From positions 1-11,655 of the forward strand of contig CANQEC010000057.1 of the NCBI GenBank assembly GCA_947594335.1: a stretch of 11,655 bases of DNA. Direction: 5' to 3'. The notes under the pieces are model-generated. The model made no database searches and was not told the origin of the DNA. It saw only the letters and a list, made by a program, of their open reading frames with translations. Positions 6,309 through 11,655 of the stretch are shown here, one piece after another. The stretch's first letter is position 1; every line of letters begins with the position of its first letter. The DNA is from an uncultured Lachnospiraceae bacterium (GTDB lineage: Bacteria; Bacillota; Clostridia; Lachnospirales; Lachnospiraceae). Position numbers and translations under genes: made by a program.

Positions 6309-8501
6309 ATGGCAATCATTTGGAATCAAACAGACAGAACCCTGACACTGCAGACAGACGAAAGCACCTATCAGATGAAGATCGACGATCACAATGTGCT
6401 TTTGCATACGTATTACGGGAAAAAGACGGAATCGTTCGATTATTCTTATCTGATCGATCACAGAGACCGCGGCTTTGCGGGCAATCCGTATGACGCGGAA
6501 AAGGACAAGACATACACGCTTGACACGCTTCCGCAGGAATATCCGTGTTTCGGCAGCGGCGATTTCAGAAATTCCGCGTTGAAGGTGCGTTACGGATCAG
6601 GGGCTTCCGCGCTGGAGCTGCGCTATCTGAAGCATGAGATCCTTCCGGGGAAATACAGGATCCCCGGACTTCCGTCGATGTTTGCGGATGAGGACAAGGC
6701 GGATACGCTGATTGTGACCATGAGAGGGGACGCGGCGGAGCTGCTCGTACATCTGTATTACGGAGTGATTCCCGAAGCCGATATTATCACGCGCGCGGTC
6801 GTGCTGGAGAACTGCTCCCAGGAGGAGATTTATCTGGAAAAAGCGATGTCCGCGTGCCTCGACTTTCAGTACGGTTCCTACGACCTGGTCACGTTTTACG
6901 GGAGACACTGCATGGAGCGGAATGTCTGCCGGGAAAAGCTGCGCCATGGGATACAGTCTGTCGGGAGTACAAGGGGAGCCTCAAGCCATCAGCAGAATCC
7001 GTTTGTGATCCTGGCGGAGCCGGGGACTTCGGAGGAAAACGGAAGCTGCTACGGACTTTCCTTCCTTTACAGCGGGGATTTTACGAGCGAGGCGGAGCTG
7101 GATCAGATTGACCAGACCAGAGTGATCATGGGAATCCATCCGGCGAATTTCCGCTGGAAATTAAGGCCCGGGGATTCCTTCCATACACCGGAGGCGGCGC
7201 TGTCCTATTCGGGCGCGGGATTCCGGAAGCTTTCCTGGAATTATCATGACGCGATCAGGAACCACCTGTCCCGCGGACCTTACAAAAACAGCCGGACGCC
7301 GATTTTGATCAACAACTGGGAGGGAACCTACTTTGACTTTACGGGCGAGAAACTGATCGGAATGGCGAAGGAGGCTGCCGGGCTGGGAATTGAGATGTTT
7401 GTGCTTGACGACGGCTGGTTCGGAGCGCGCAATTCGGAAAACGGAGGCCTGGGCGACTGGTATGCCAACGAGAAGAAGCTTGGCTGCACGATCGGGGAAC
7501 TGGCCGAACGGATACGCGGGTTCGGAATGAAATTCGGCCTCTGGTTTGAGCCGGAGTGCGTTTCCGAGGACAGCGATCTGTACCGGGAGCATCCCGACTG
7601 GGCGTTCAAGGTGCCGGGAAGGAAGCCCATGCGCGGACGGTATCAGCTTGTGCTCGATTTCGGGCGCCGCGAAGTGCGGGAGCATATCTTCCGTCAGATG
7701 TGTGAGGTACTCGACCAGTCAAAGGCTGATTACATAAAATGGGATTTCAACCGCAGCGTCAGCGATGTCTACAGCACGGCGCTCACGGCGGACCGGCAGG
7801 GGGAGGCCTCTCACCGCTACGTGCTGGGGCTGTATGAAGTTCTGGAGCGCCTGCTTGCGCGCTATCCGAATCTGCTGATCGAGGGCTGCTGCGGCGGAGG
7901 CGGCAGATTTGATGCCGGAATGCTGCATTATGCTTCGCAGATCTGGTGCAGCGACAATACGGATGCAATCAACCGCATGAGCATCCAGTACGGGACCTCG
8001 TTTTGTTATCCGGTCAGTACGATGGGAGCCCATGTGTCAGCCTGCCCGAATCATCAGACAGGGCGGACAGTGCCGCTCTCCACGAGAGGAGCGGTGGCGA
8101 TGGCAGGGACTTTTGGATACGAACTGGATATCACGAAGATGACCGATGCGGAGAAAGAGGACATCAGAAAGCAGGTCGCCTGCTTTAAAAAATACTGCGA
8201 CGTGATCCGCAATGGCCGGTACTATCGTCTGACCGCGCCTGAGGAGAAAAATTTCCATGCGTGGGAGATGGCGAAGGAGGACGGAAGCGAAGCGCTGGTA
8301 ACCGTCGTTTCGACCAGGCTGGAAGGCAATCCGCCCGGAAACTGCCTGAAGCTGTTCGGCCTGATCCCGGAGAAGATCTACGAGGTGGAAGGAGCGAAAA
8401 AGCGGTATCCGGGAGCTGCGCTGATGAACTGCGGCGTGAGTCTGCCTGCCGCGCAGTATGAGTACCAGAGCTGGCAGTTCCATATTAAGGCGGCCGAATA
8501 A
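6309..8501 (+). CDS. GH36 alpha-galactosidase, cytoplasmic
   Basis: This 730-residue enzyme of glycoside hydrolase family 36 (AgaA/RafA type) releases terminal alpha-1,6-galactose from melibiose, raffinose and related sugars by a retaining mechanism. Its length is typical of the family. An N-terminal beta domain (about 1-325) precedes the (beta/alpha)8 barrel (about 330-650) and a small C-terminal beta domain. NNWEGTYFDF (335-344) and DDGWFG (367-372) line the active site. The nucleophile is D479 in YIKWDFNRS, and the acid/base is D549 in WCSDNTDAINR, one position away from D478/D548 in Geobacillus AgaA. CCGGGGRFD (527-535) is also conserved. There is no signal peptide, so the substrate must be imported. 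GGGGAGG (6297-6303) lies 5 bp before the ATG. The 13-bp gap suggests co-transcription with the transglutaminase pair, although no sugar transporter or regulator is nearby. A hairpin at 8559-8579 lacks a T-run, so the operon end is unclear. Confidence 0.95.
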   Translation: MAIIWNQTDRTLTLQTDESTYQMKIDDHNVLLHTYYGKKTESFDYSYLIDHRDRGFAGNPYDAEKDKTYTLDTLPQEYPCFGSGDFRNSALKVRYGSGASALELRYLKHEILPGKYRIPGLPSMFADEDKADTLIVTMRGDAAELLVHLYYGVIPEADIITRAVVLENCSQEEIYLEKAMSACLDFQYGSYDLVTFYGRHCMERNVCREKLRHGIQSVGSTRGASSHQQNPFVILAEPGTSEENGSCYGLSFLYSGDFTSEAELDQIDQTRVIMGIHPANFRWKLRPGDSFHTPEAALSYSGAGFRKLSWNYHDAIRNHLSRGPYKNSRTPILINNWEGTYFDFTGEKLIGMAKEAAGLGIEMFVLDDGWFGARNSENGGLGDWYANEKKLGCTIGELAERIRGFGMKFGLWFEPECVSEDSDLYREHPDWAFKVPGRKPMRGRYQLVLDFGRREVREHIFRQMCEVLDQSKADYIKWDFNRSVSDVYSTALTADRQGEASHRYVLGLYEVLERLLARYPNLLIEGCCGGGGRFDAGMLHYASQIWCSDNTDAINRMSIQYGTSFCYPVSTMGAHVSACPNHQTGRTVPLSTRGAVAMAGTFGYELDITKMTDAEKEDIRKQVACFKKYCDVIRNGRYYRLTAPEEKNFHAWEMAKEDGSEALVTVVSTRLEGNPPGNCLKLFGLIPEKIYEVEGAKKRYPGAALMNCGVSLPAAQYEYQSWQFHIKAAE

Positions 8502-8684
8502 GCCGAAAAAGCAAAACAGAAATTTGAAACAGGAAGGCGCCCTGCCTGCCCGATCGGAGCCGAAAACTGATTTTCCGGCGTCAGAATAAAAACAGTCAAA
8601 AAGCACATATTACTAACATACCTTCCATGCCCTCCGGCAATGAAGGCATAAAGATACAAAAATGTGAAAAGGAGACTGAAATTT

Positions 8685-9305
8685 ATGAAGCGTTGGAGAA
8701 GATGCGTCTTATGTCTCGTCTGCGCCCTCTGCATGTCGATGCTTGCGGGCTGCGGAAACGGCAGAAGCGGCGGGAACACAGACAAAAAAGAAGAGACGGC
8801 ACAGGAAAACAGACAGGATGAGGTGACTGCCGGAGATGAAAAGGATAACGGCGCGGCTGCGGATCAGGATGTGGATAAAGACGGTGCGGCCGGCGGCGAT
8901 ATGACCGGAGACGACGCGGCCGCGGACAAAACCGCGGGGGACGCAGACAGCGGAATCATTCCCAGGGACACTGACGGCAGCAGCGCGGCGGACGAAAACG
9001 ATACCGCGGTAAAAGACACGGATACAGACGAAGCGGACGACCAGATGGAGGGCGGCACGGAGAAAAGCGGCAGAGTGTCAGACGACTCTGAGAAGAGCTT
9101 TGTAAACAGCGCGACGGATCATAACAATACCGGTGATGAGCAGGACGGCAGCGCGGTCGGAAATGCCGCGGACAGCCTGCTTGACGGAGTCGGAAATGCC
9201 GGGAAAGATGTGATTGACGGCGTCAGGGATGCCGGGAAGGACGTGATCGACGGTGTTGAGGGCGCCGGGGATGCTCTGACCGGAAACAAAACAGACGCGC
9301 ATTAG
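8685..9305 (+). CDS. Acidic low-complexity lipoprotein of unknown function
   Basis: This 206-residue protein is predicted to be lipid-anchored on the outer face of the membrane. A basic N-terminus (MKRWRR) and a hydrophobic stretch end in a lipobox, LAGC, with Cys23 as the modified residue. The rest is dominated by Asp, Gly, Ala, Glu, Lys and Thr without a recognisable fold, so it is probably disordered. At residues 167-199 there are three 11-residue repeats of the type DGVxxAGKDVI, which could form an amphipathic helix. The start at 8685 is chosen because AAGGAG (8669-8674) lies 10 bp upstream; an in-frame GTG at 8664 would overlap that site and lacks its own. Similar Asp-rich lipoproteins are common in Clostridia, but I know of no assigned function. 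It lies 183 bp after the alpha-galactosidase and probably has its own promoter, which I could not identify. Confidence 0.8.
   Translation: MKRWRRCVLCLVCALCMSMLAGCGNGRSGGNTDKKEETAQENRQDEVTAGDEKDNGAAADQDVDKDGAAGGDMTGDDAAADKTAGDADSGIIPRDTDGSSAADENDTAVKDTDTDEADDQMEGGTEKSGRVSDDSEKSFVNSATDHNNTGDEQDGSAVGNAADSLLDGVGNAGKDVIDGVRDAGKDVIDGVEGAGDALTGNKTDAH
9183..9281 (+). repeat. Three in-frame 33-bp repeats in the lipoprotein gene
   Basis: Units at 9183-9215, 9216-9248 and 9249-9281 each begin with GAC GGN GTN and encode 11 residues. The first two are nearly alike (DGVGNAGKDVI and DGVRDAGKDVI); the third has drifted (DGVEGAGDALT). This fits internal duplication of a short helix-forming unit. Confidence 0.75.
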
Positions 9306-9478
9306 GAAGCGGCGGCAAAGCTTTTGTTCCGATGCCGCGGCCTGCTGCCAAAAAGCAGGATGGAGATTCCCTCTTGCGGGAATGTGGACTGTGACGAAAT
9401 GCCGTGTCTGCGGCATTTCGCACTGACAGGACCTGTTCTGTCACAGGAAAATTCGTCCTGTGACATAAAAAGTTTCCG
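9306..9478. other. Non-coding stretch with five consecutive hairpins
   Basis: No gene with a ribosome binding site is seen here. Five inverted repeats follow one another: GCGGCA (9312-9317) with TGCCGC (9333-9338); CCTGCT (9341-9346) with AGCAGG (9354-9359); ATTCCC (9366-9371) with GGGAAT (9378-9383); CGAAATGCCG (9395-9404) with CGGCATTTCG (9411-9420); and TGTCACAGGA (9439-9448) with TCCTGTGACA (9456-9465). The last two are perfect 10-bp stems. GACAG (9425-9429) could instead pair with CTGTC (9438-9442), which would compete with the last stem. None has a typical T-run, so ordinary terminators are unlikely. A structured leader or a hairpin-rich intergenic repeat are the options. Confidence 0.6.
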
Positions 9479-9598
9479 GCCGGGCGGTGTGCGGCAGATG
9501 GAAAGAAAACGATCTCCAGCCGGGCAGTGAGCGGCAGATGGAAAGAAAACGGTCTCCAGCCGGGCAGTGTGCAGCAGATGGGAGGAAAACCGTCTCCT
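9479..9598. repeat. Three tandem 40-bp direct repeats upstream of hisA
   Basis: Units at 9479-9518, 9519-9558 and 9559-9598 each begin GCCGGGC, carry CAGATGG near the middle and end in TCTCC plus A or T. Units 1 and 2 match at 37 of 40 bases, and units 2 and 3 at 34 of 40. Each of the first two has a small GCCG/CGGC stem. In unit 3, GGGCAG (9562-9567) can pair with CTGCCC (9597-9602). A 40-bp period breaks the reading frame, so these are not protein repeats. They end 58 bp before the hisA start and may be protein-binding sites or simple tandem duplication. Confidence 0.85.
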
Positions 9599-9656
9599 GC
9601 CCGATACACAGTGCGCAGGAATCCGCGGACGGGTTCCGGACAGAAGGGAGCGTAAC

Positions 9657-10547
9657 ATGAGGTTTCGGCCATGCATCGATATACATAACGGAAAAGTAAA
9701 ACAGATTGTCGGAGGTTCTCTTTGCGACCGGGGTGACCGCGCGAAAGAGAACTTTGTGTCGGAGAAGGACGCGGGATATTACGCCGGGTTTTACAGGGAG
9801 GCAGGACTTGACGGGGGCCATGTCATCATGCTGAATCCCGAGAGTTCGCCGTACTATGAAGCGACAAAAAGGCAGGCGCTTCTCGCGCTTTCCCGTCAGC
9901 CGGGCAGATGGCAGATCGGCGGCGGGATCAATGAGAAAAACGCCGCGCGGTTTCTCGACGCGGGGGCCACGCATGTGATCGTGACCTCCTTTGTATTTAA
10001 GGACGGCCGGATTCACTATGAAAATCTGGAAAAGCTTGTGCGGGAAATCGGCCGGGAACATCTGGTGCTGGATTTAAGCTGCCGGTCTGCGGCAAATGAG
10101 GGTCCGGCCAAAGGACAGCCGGGAAACACAGACGCGGATCAGGAAGCGCCAAAGGATAAAAAAGGGAACGGATACGCGCAGAAGCCGCTTTGCTCTGACA
10201 AATCTTATTATATCGTGACGGACCGCTGGCAGAAATTTACCGATGTCAGGCTTTGCCCTGAGGTCCTTGAGGAGCTTTCCGCGTACTGCGATGAATTTCT
10301 GATTCACGCCGCGGATGTGGAGGGGAAGGCGCAGGGGATCGAGCAGGATCTGGTTCGGATGCTCGGAAGCTGGAAAGGGATTCCCGTAACCTACGCGGGC
10401 GGCGTCGGGACATATGAGGATATCCGGCTGCTTGACCGGCTCGGGCAGGGACGCGTGGATGTGACGATCGGAAGCGCGCTTGACCTGTTCGGGGGAAATC
10501 TGTCCTTTGAGGAGGTTCTGCGCTGCTGCCGGGATTCTGGGAGGTGA
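9657..10547 (+). CDS. hisA: HisA, eukaryotic-type phosphoribosylformimino-AICAR ribotide isomerase
   Basis: This 296-residue cytoplasmic enzyme of histidine biosynthesis catalyses the Amadori-type isomerisation of ProFAR to PRFAR. It follows the eukaryotic (yeast HIS6) pattern rather than the usual bacterial one: CIDIHNGKVKQIVGG (6-20), NFVS (32-35), QIGGGIN (86-92), VIVTSFVF (107-114), DLSCR (139-143), EFLIHAADVEG (213-223), TYAGG (245-249) and LDLFGGN (275-281). D8 and D139 match the catalytic aspartates of the HisA barrel. Between DLSCR and YYIVTDRWQKFTD lies a low-complexity insert of about 40 residues (144-183) that is absent from yeast HIS6. The start at 9657 has AAGGGAG (9644-9650) 6 bp upstream; the frame runs open from 9567 through the tandem repeats without a good site. 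No other his genes are in the window, so it stands alone between a lipoprotein gene and hpf. Confidence 0.92.
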   Translation: MRFRPCIDIHNGKVKQIVGGSLCDRGDRAKENFVSEKDAGYYAGFYREAGLDGGHVIMLNPESSPYYEATKRQALLALSRQPGRWQIGGGINEKNAARFLDAGATHVIVTSFVFKDGRIHYENLEKLVREIGREHLVLDLSCRSAANEGPAKGQPGNTDADQEAPKDKKGNGYAQKPLCSDKSYYIVTDRWQKFTDVRLCPEVLEELSAYCDEFLIHAADVEGKAQGIEQDLVRMLGSWKGIPVTYAGGVGTYEDIRLLDRLGQGRVDVTIGSALDLFGGNLSFEEVLRCCRDSGR

Positions 10548-10632
10548 CGTACCGGGGAAAAGAAGCCGCACCGGAAAATTCGGCAATTTGCCCCAAAACA
10601 GCCCCTCTTATCCTCTTTACAGGATATTTTGG

Positions 10633-10660
10633 TTGAAAAACAGGCAGAATATGGTATAAT
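10633..10660 (+). promoter_or_regulatory. Extended -10 sigma-A promoter of hpf
   Basis: TTGAAA (10633-10638), a 16-bp spacer and a perfect TATAAT (10655-10660) are present, with the extended -10 element TG at 10652-10653. Transcription should start near 10667, giving a leader of about 65 bp before hpf. No clear T-run terminator separates this promoter from the hisA end. Confidence 0.85.
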
Positions 10661-10730
10661 CATATTCATCAATAATGTCCGCACATGAAGCAGGCATTAT
10701 TAAAAAACCCGAGTAAAGGAGATGAGTTGT

Positions 10731-11264
10731 ATGAAGTTTACGATAAGCGGAAAGAATCTCGAGGTATCTGACGGTCTGAAGAATGCGATCAGGGAAAAGC
10801 TTGGAAAGCTGGAGCGCTACTTTACCCCGGATACGGAGATTATTGTGACACTGAGTATTGAAAAGGAGCGCCAGAAAATTGAAGTGACGATACCGGTCAG
10901 GGGCAATATTATCCGCTCAGAGCAGGTAAGCAATGACATGTACGTATCCATCGATCTGGTGGAGGAAGTTATTGAGCGCCAGCTCCGCAAATACAAAGAG
11001 AAGATCATAGACAAACATCAGCACCAGGGCGGGAATAATTTCAGGCAGGAGTTTATTGAGAAAGAGACAGAGCCCCTCGATGAAGTGAAGATTATCCGCA
11101 CGAAGCATTTCGGCATGAAGCCGATGTATCCGGAGGATGCCTGTGTGCAGATGGAGCTCCTCGGGCATAATTTCTTTGTTTTTTATAACGCAGAGACGGA
11201 TCAGGTCAATGTGGTTTACAAGCGCAAGGGCAATACGTATGGGCTGATCGAGCCGGAATTCTAA
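10731..11264 (+). CDS. hpf: Long-form ribosome hibernation promoting factor
   Basis: This 177-residue cytoplasmic protein binds the 30S decoding region and drives formation of inactive 100S ribosome dimers in slow-growing cells. The N-terminal S30AE domain (about 1-98) begins MKFTISGKNLEVS. A linker (about 99-117) leads to the C-terminal dimerisation domain (about 118-177), with KHFGMKPMYPEDACVQMELL, GHNFFVFYNA, VVYKRK and YGLIEPEF as clear signatures. The length matches the long form typical of Firmicutes. The ATG at 10731 is chosen because AAAGGAG (10715-10721) lies 9 bp upstream; the in-frame ATG at 10722 directly abuts that site and would be too close. The gene is monocistronic, with a strong promoter upstream and a strong terminator 31 bp after the stop. 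In many Firmicutes secA follows hpf, but the visible codons of the next gene do not look like SecA. Confidence 0.97.
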   Translation: MKFTISGKNLEVSDGLKNAIREKLGKLERYFTPDTEIIVTLSIEKERQKIEVTIPVRGNIIRSEQVSNDMYVSIDLVEEVIERQLRKYKEKIIDKHQHQGGNNFRQEFIEKETEPLDEVKIIRTKHFGMKPMYPEDACVQMELLGHNFFVFYNAETDQVNVVYKRKGNTYGLIEPEF

Positions 11265-11295
11265 CCGGCGGATCATTTATTTTAATACAGTGCAG

Positions 11296-11341
11296 AGACG
11301 GCCCGGCCGCCGGATTTTCCGGCGGTCGGGCCGTCTTTTTC
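11296..11341 (+). terminator. Very strong intrinsic terminator of hpf
   Basis: An 18-bp GC-rich stem (11296-11313 with 11319-11336, one G-T pair) carries a short ATTTT loop (11314-11318) and is followed by a T-run ending at 11340. Copy B of the structured repeat starts immediately after the T-run. Confidence 0.95.
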
Positions 11342-11451
11342 TTATGCGCAGGCCCGTGTAAGGAAAATTGCTGCTGTCGCAGCACCCGGGCCGCGCGGCG
11401 ATCAGGAGGGAAAGCCGCCTCCTGATCGATTCTGCTTATGCGCAGGCCCGT
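11341..11451. repeat. Structured dispersed repeat, copy B, with flanking 17-bp direct repeats
   Basis: This copy starts at the end of the hpf terminator T-run. CTTATGCGCAGGCCCGT occurs identically at 11341-11357 and 11435-11451, 94 bp apart, so the copy ends with the beginning of another unit. Hairpin 1 pairs GGCCCG (11351-11356) with CGGGCC (11387-11392) and encloses GCTGC (11370-11374) with GCAGC (11379-11383). Hairpin 2 is a perfect 11-bp stem, CGATCAGGAGG (11399-11409) with CCTCCTGATCG (11418-11428). Compared with copy A, both hairpins keep their pairing despite base changes on both sides of the stems. Confidence 0.82.
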
Positions 11452-11464
11452 ATACTAAAAAAAC

Positions 11465-11493
11465 TTGACTTTATACAATATCTTAAATATAAT
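11465..11493 (+). promoter_or_regulatory. Strong sigma-A promoter of the truncated last gene
   Basis: TTGACT (11465-11470) and TATAAT (11488-11493) are separated by exactly 17 bp. A second overlapping TATAAT lies at 11493-11498. The surroundings (about 11452-11545) are strikingly AT-rich compared with the rest of the window, as in a UP-element-like upstream region. Confidence 0.85.
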
Positions 11494-11628
11494 ATAATTT
11501 GGAAAAGTATTATTTAACTAATATATACATATTTAAAATACTGAAAATGTTTCGAGAGGCCGGCGTGCGGTTTCAGAGCCGGCAGGCAGCATGTGCGTTT
11601 TGTTTTTACACGGTTGGGAGGGAATGCG
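11494..11628 (+). other. Leader region of about 130 bp of the truncated gene
   Basis: The first part is AT-rich and contains AGTATT (11506-11511) inverted as AATACT (11537-11542), just past the predicted transcription start. This could be an operator. The second part is GC-rich, with GCCGGC occurring twice, at 11561-11566 and 11579-11584; the two can pair as a 6-bp stem. No known riboswitch class is recognised. Confidence 0.4.
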
Positions 11629-11655
11629 ATGAAGAGAGAGATAATAAAGCGGGGG
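11629..11655 (+). CDS. Start of an unidentified gene, cut by the window edge
   Basis: Nine codons are visible (MKREIIKRG). GGGAGGG (11616-11622) lies 6 bp before the ATG, and a strong promoter lies 130 bp upstream. An ATG at 11624 gives only Met-Arg-stop, overlapping this start. The basic beginning would suit either a signal peptide or a cytoplasmic protein. No product can be named, and it does not resemble the usual SecA start. Confidence 0.6.

Noticed and set aside
8559..8579. Hairpin after the alpha-galactosidase considered as a terminator
   Set aside because: The stem GCCGAAAA with TTTTCCGGC has a bulge and no T-run follows, so termination there is not supported.
9479..9598. CRISPR array
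   Set aside because: The units are directly adjacent with no unique spacers, there are only three, and no cas genes are present.
9897..9907. CAGCCGGGCAG inside hisA, matching the start of the 40-bp repeat unit
   Set aside because: Only 11 bases match, and it lies in coding sequence next to the conserved QIGGGIN motif; chance similarity is sufficient.
10722..10730. Alternative hpf start at 10722
   Set aside because: It directly abuts the ribosome binding site at 10715-10721 with no spacing, and the family begins MKFTISGK-like at 10731.
11629..11655. secA as the gene after hpf
   Set aside because: hpf-secA is a common order in Firmicutes, but the visible MKREIIKRG does not resemble SecA, and a terminator, a repeat and a new promoter intervene.

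Overview
The window looks like a chromosomal segment of a moderately GC-rich Gram-positive anaerobe, most likely a clostridium of the Lachnospiraceae type. The evidence is strong AGGAGG-type ribosome binding sites, secreted transglutaminase-like proteins with Ig-like (BIG2) tails, a lipobox protein, a long-form ribosome hibernation factor and a eukaryotic-type HisA. The species cannot be named from sequence alone.

Layout: (1) 15-797, a formate/nitrite transporter (FNT) family gene, ends in a bidirectional hairpin terminator (817-853). A structured repeat (copy A) follows it directly. (2) 959-1576 on the minus strand encodes a membrane-anchored protein with a degenerate FMN-binding-like domain, convergent with the transporter. 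(3) 1849-8501 is a probable three-gene operon behind a candidate promoter at 1713-1742. It holds two paralogous secreted transglutaminase-like/BIG2 proteins (gap 40 bp) and a cytoplasmic GH36 alpha-galactosidase (gap 13 bp). (4) 8685-9305 encodes an acidic, low-complexity lipoprotein. (5) 9306-9656 is a non-coding stretch holding five consecutive hairpins and then three tandem 40-bp repeats. (6) 9657-10547 is a stand-alone eukaryotic-type hisA with an unusual insertion. (7) 10731-11264 is hpf, with its own extended -10 promoter and a very strong terminator. (8) Copy B of the structured repeat follows (11341-11451). Next come an AT-rich promoter region, a leader of about 130 bp and the first nine codons of a gene cut by the window edge.

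The gene content is mostly ordinary housekeeping and surface functions. The secreted pair could remodel or cross-link surface or host proteins. The alpha-galactosidase beside them would handle imported galactosides, but no transporter or regulator is present to link these roles. HisA and Hpf are not functionally related to their neighbours.

The least explained material lies between genes. The two copies of a roughly 100-bp element differ by compensatory base-pair changes in two hairpins, which points to selection on a folded structure, and both copies sit directly against the T-run of an intrinsic terminator. The hairpin cluster and 40-bp tandem repeats upstream of hisA are a second unexplained structured region.
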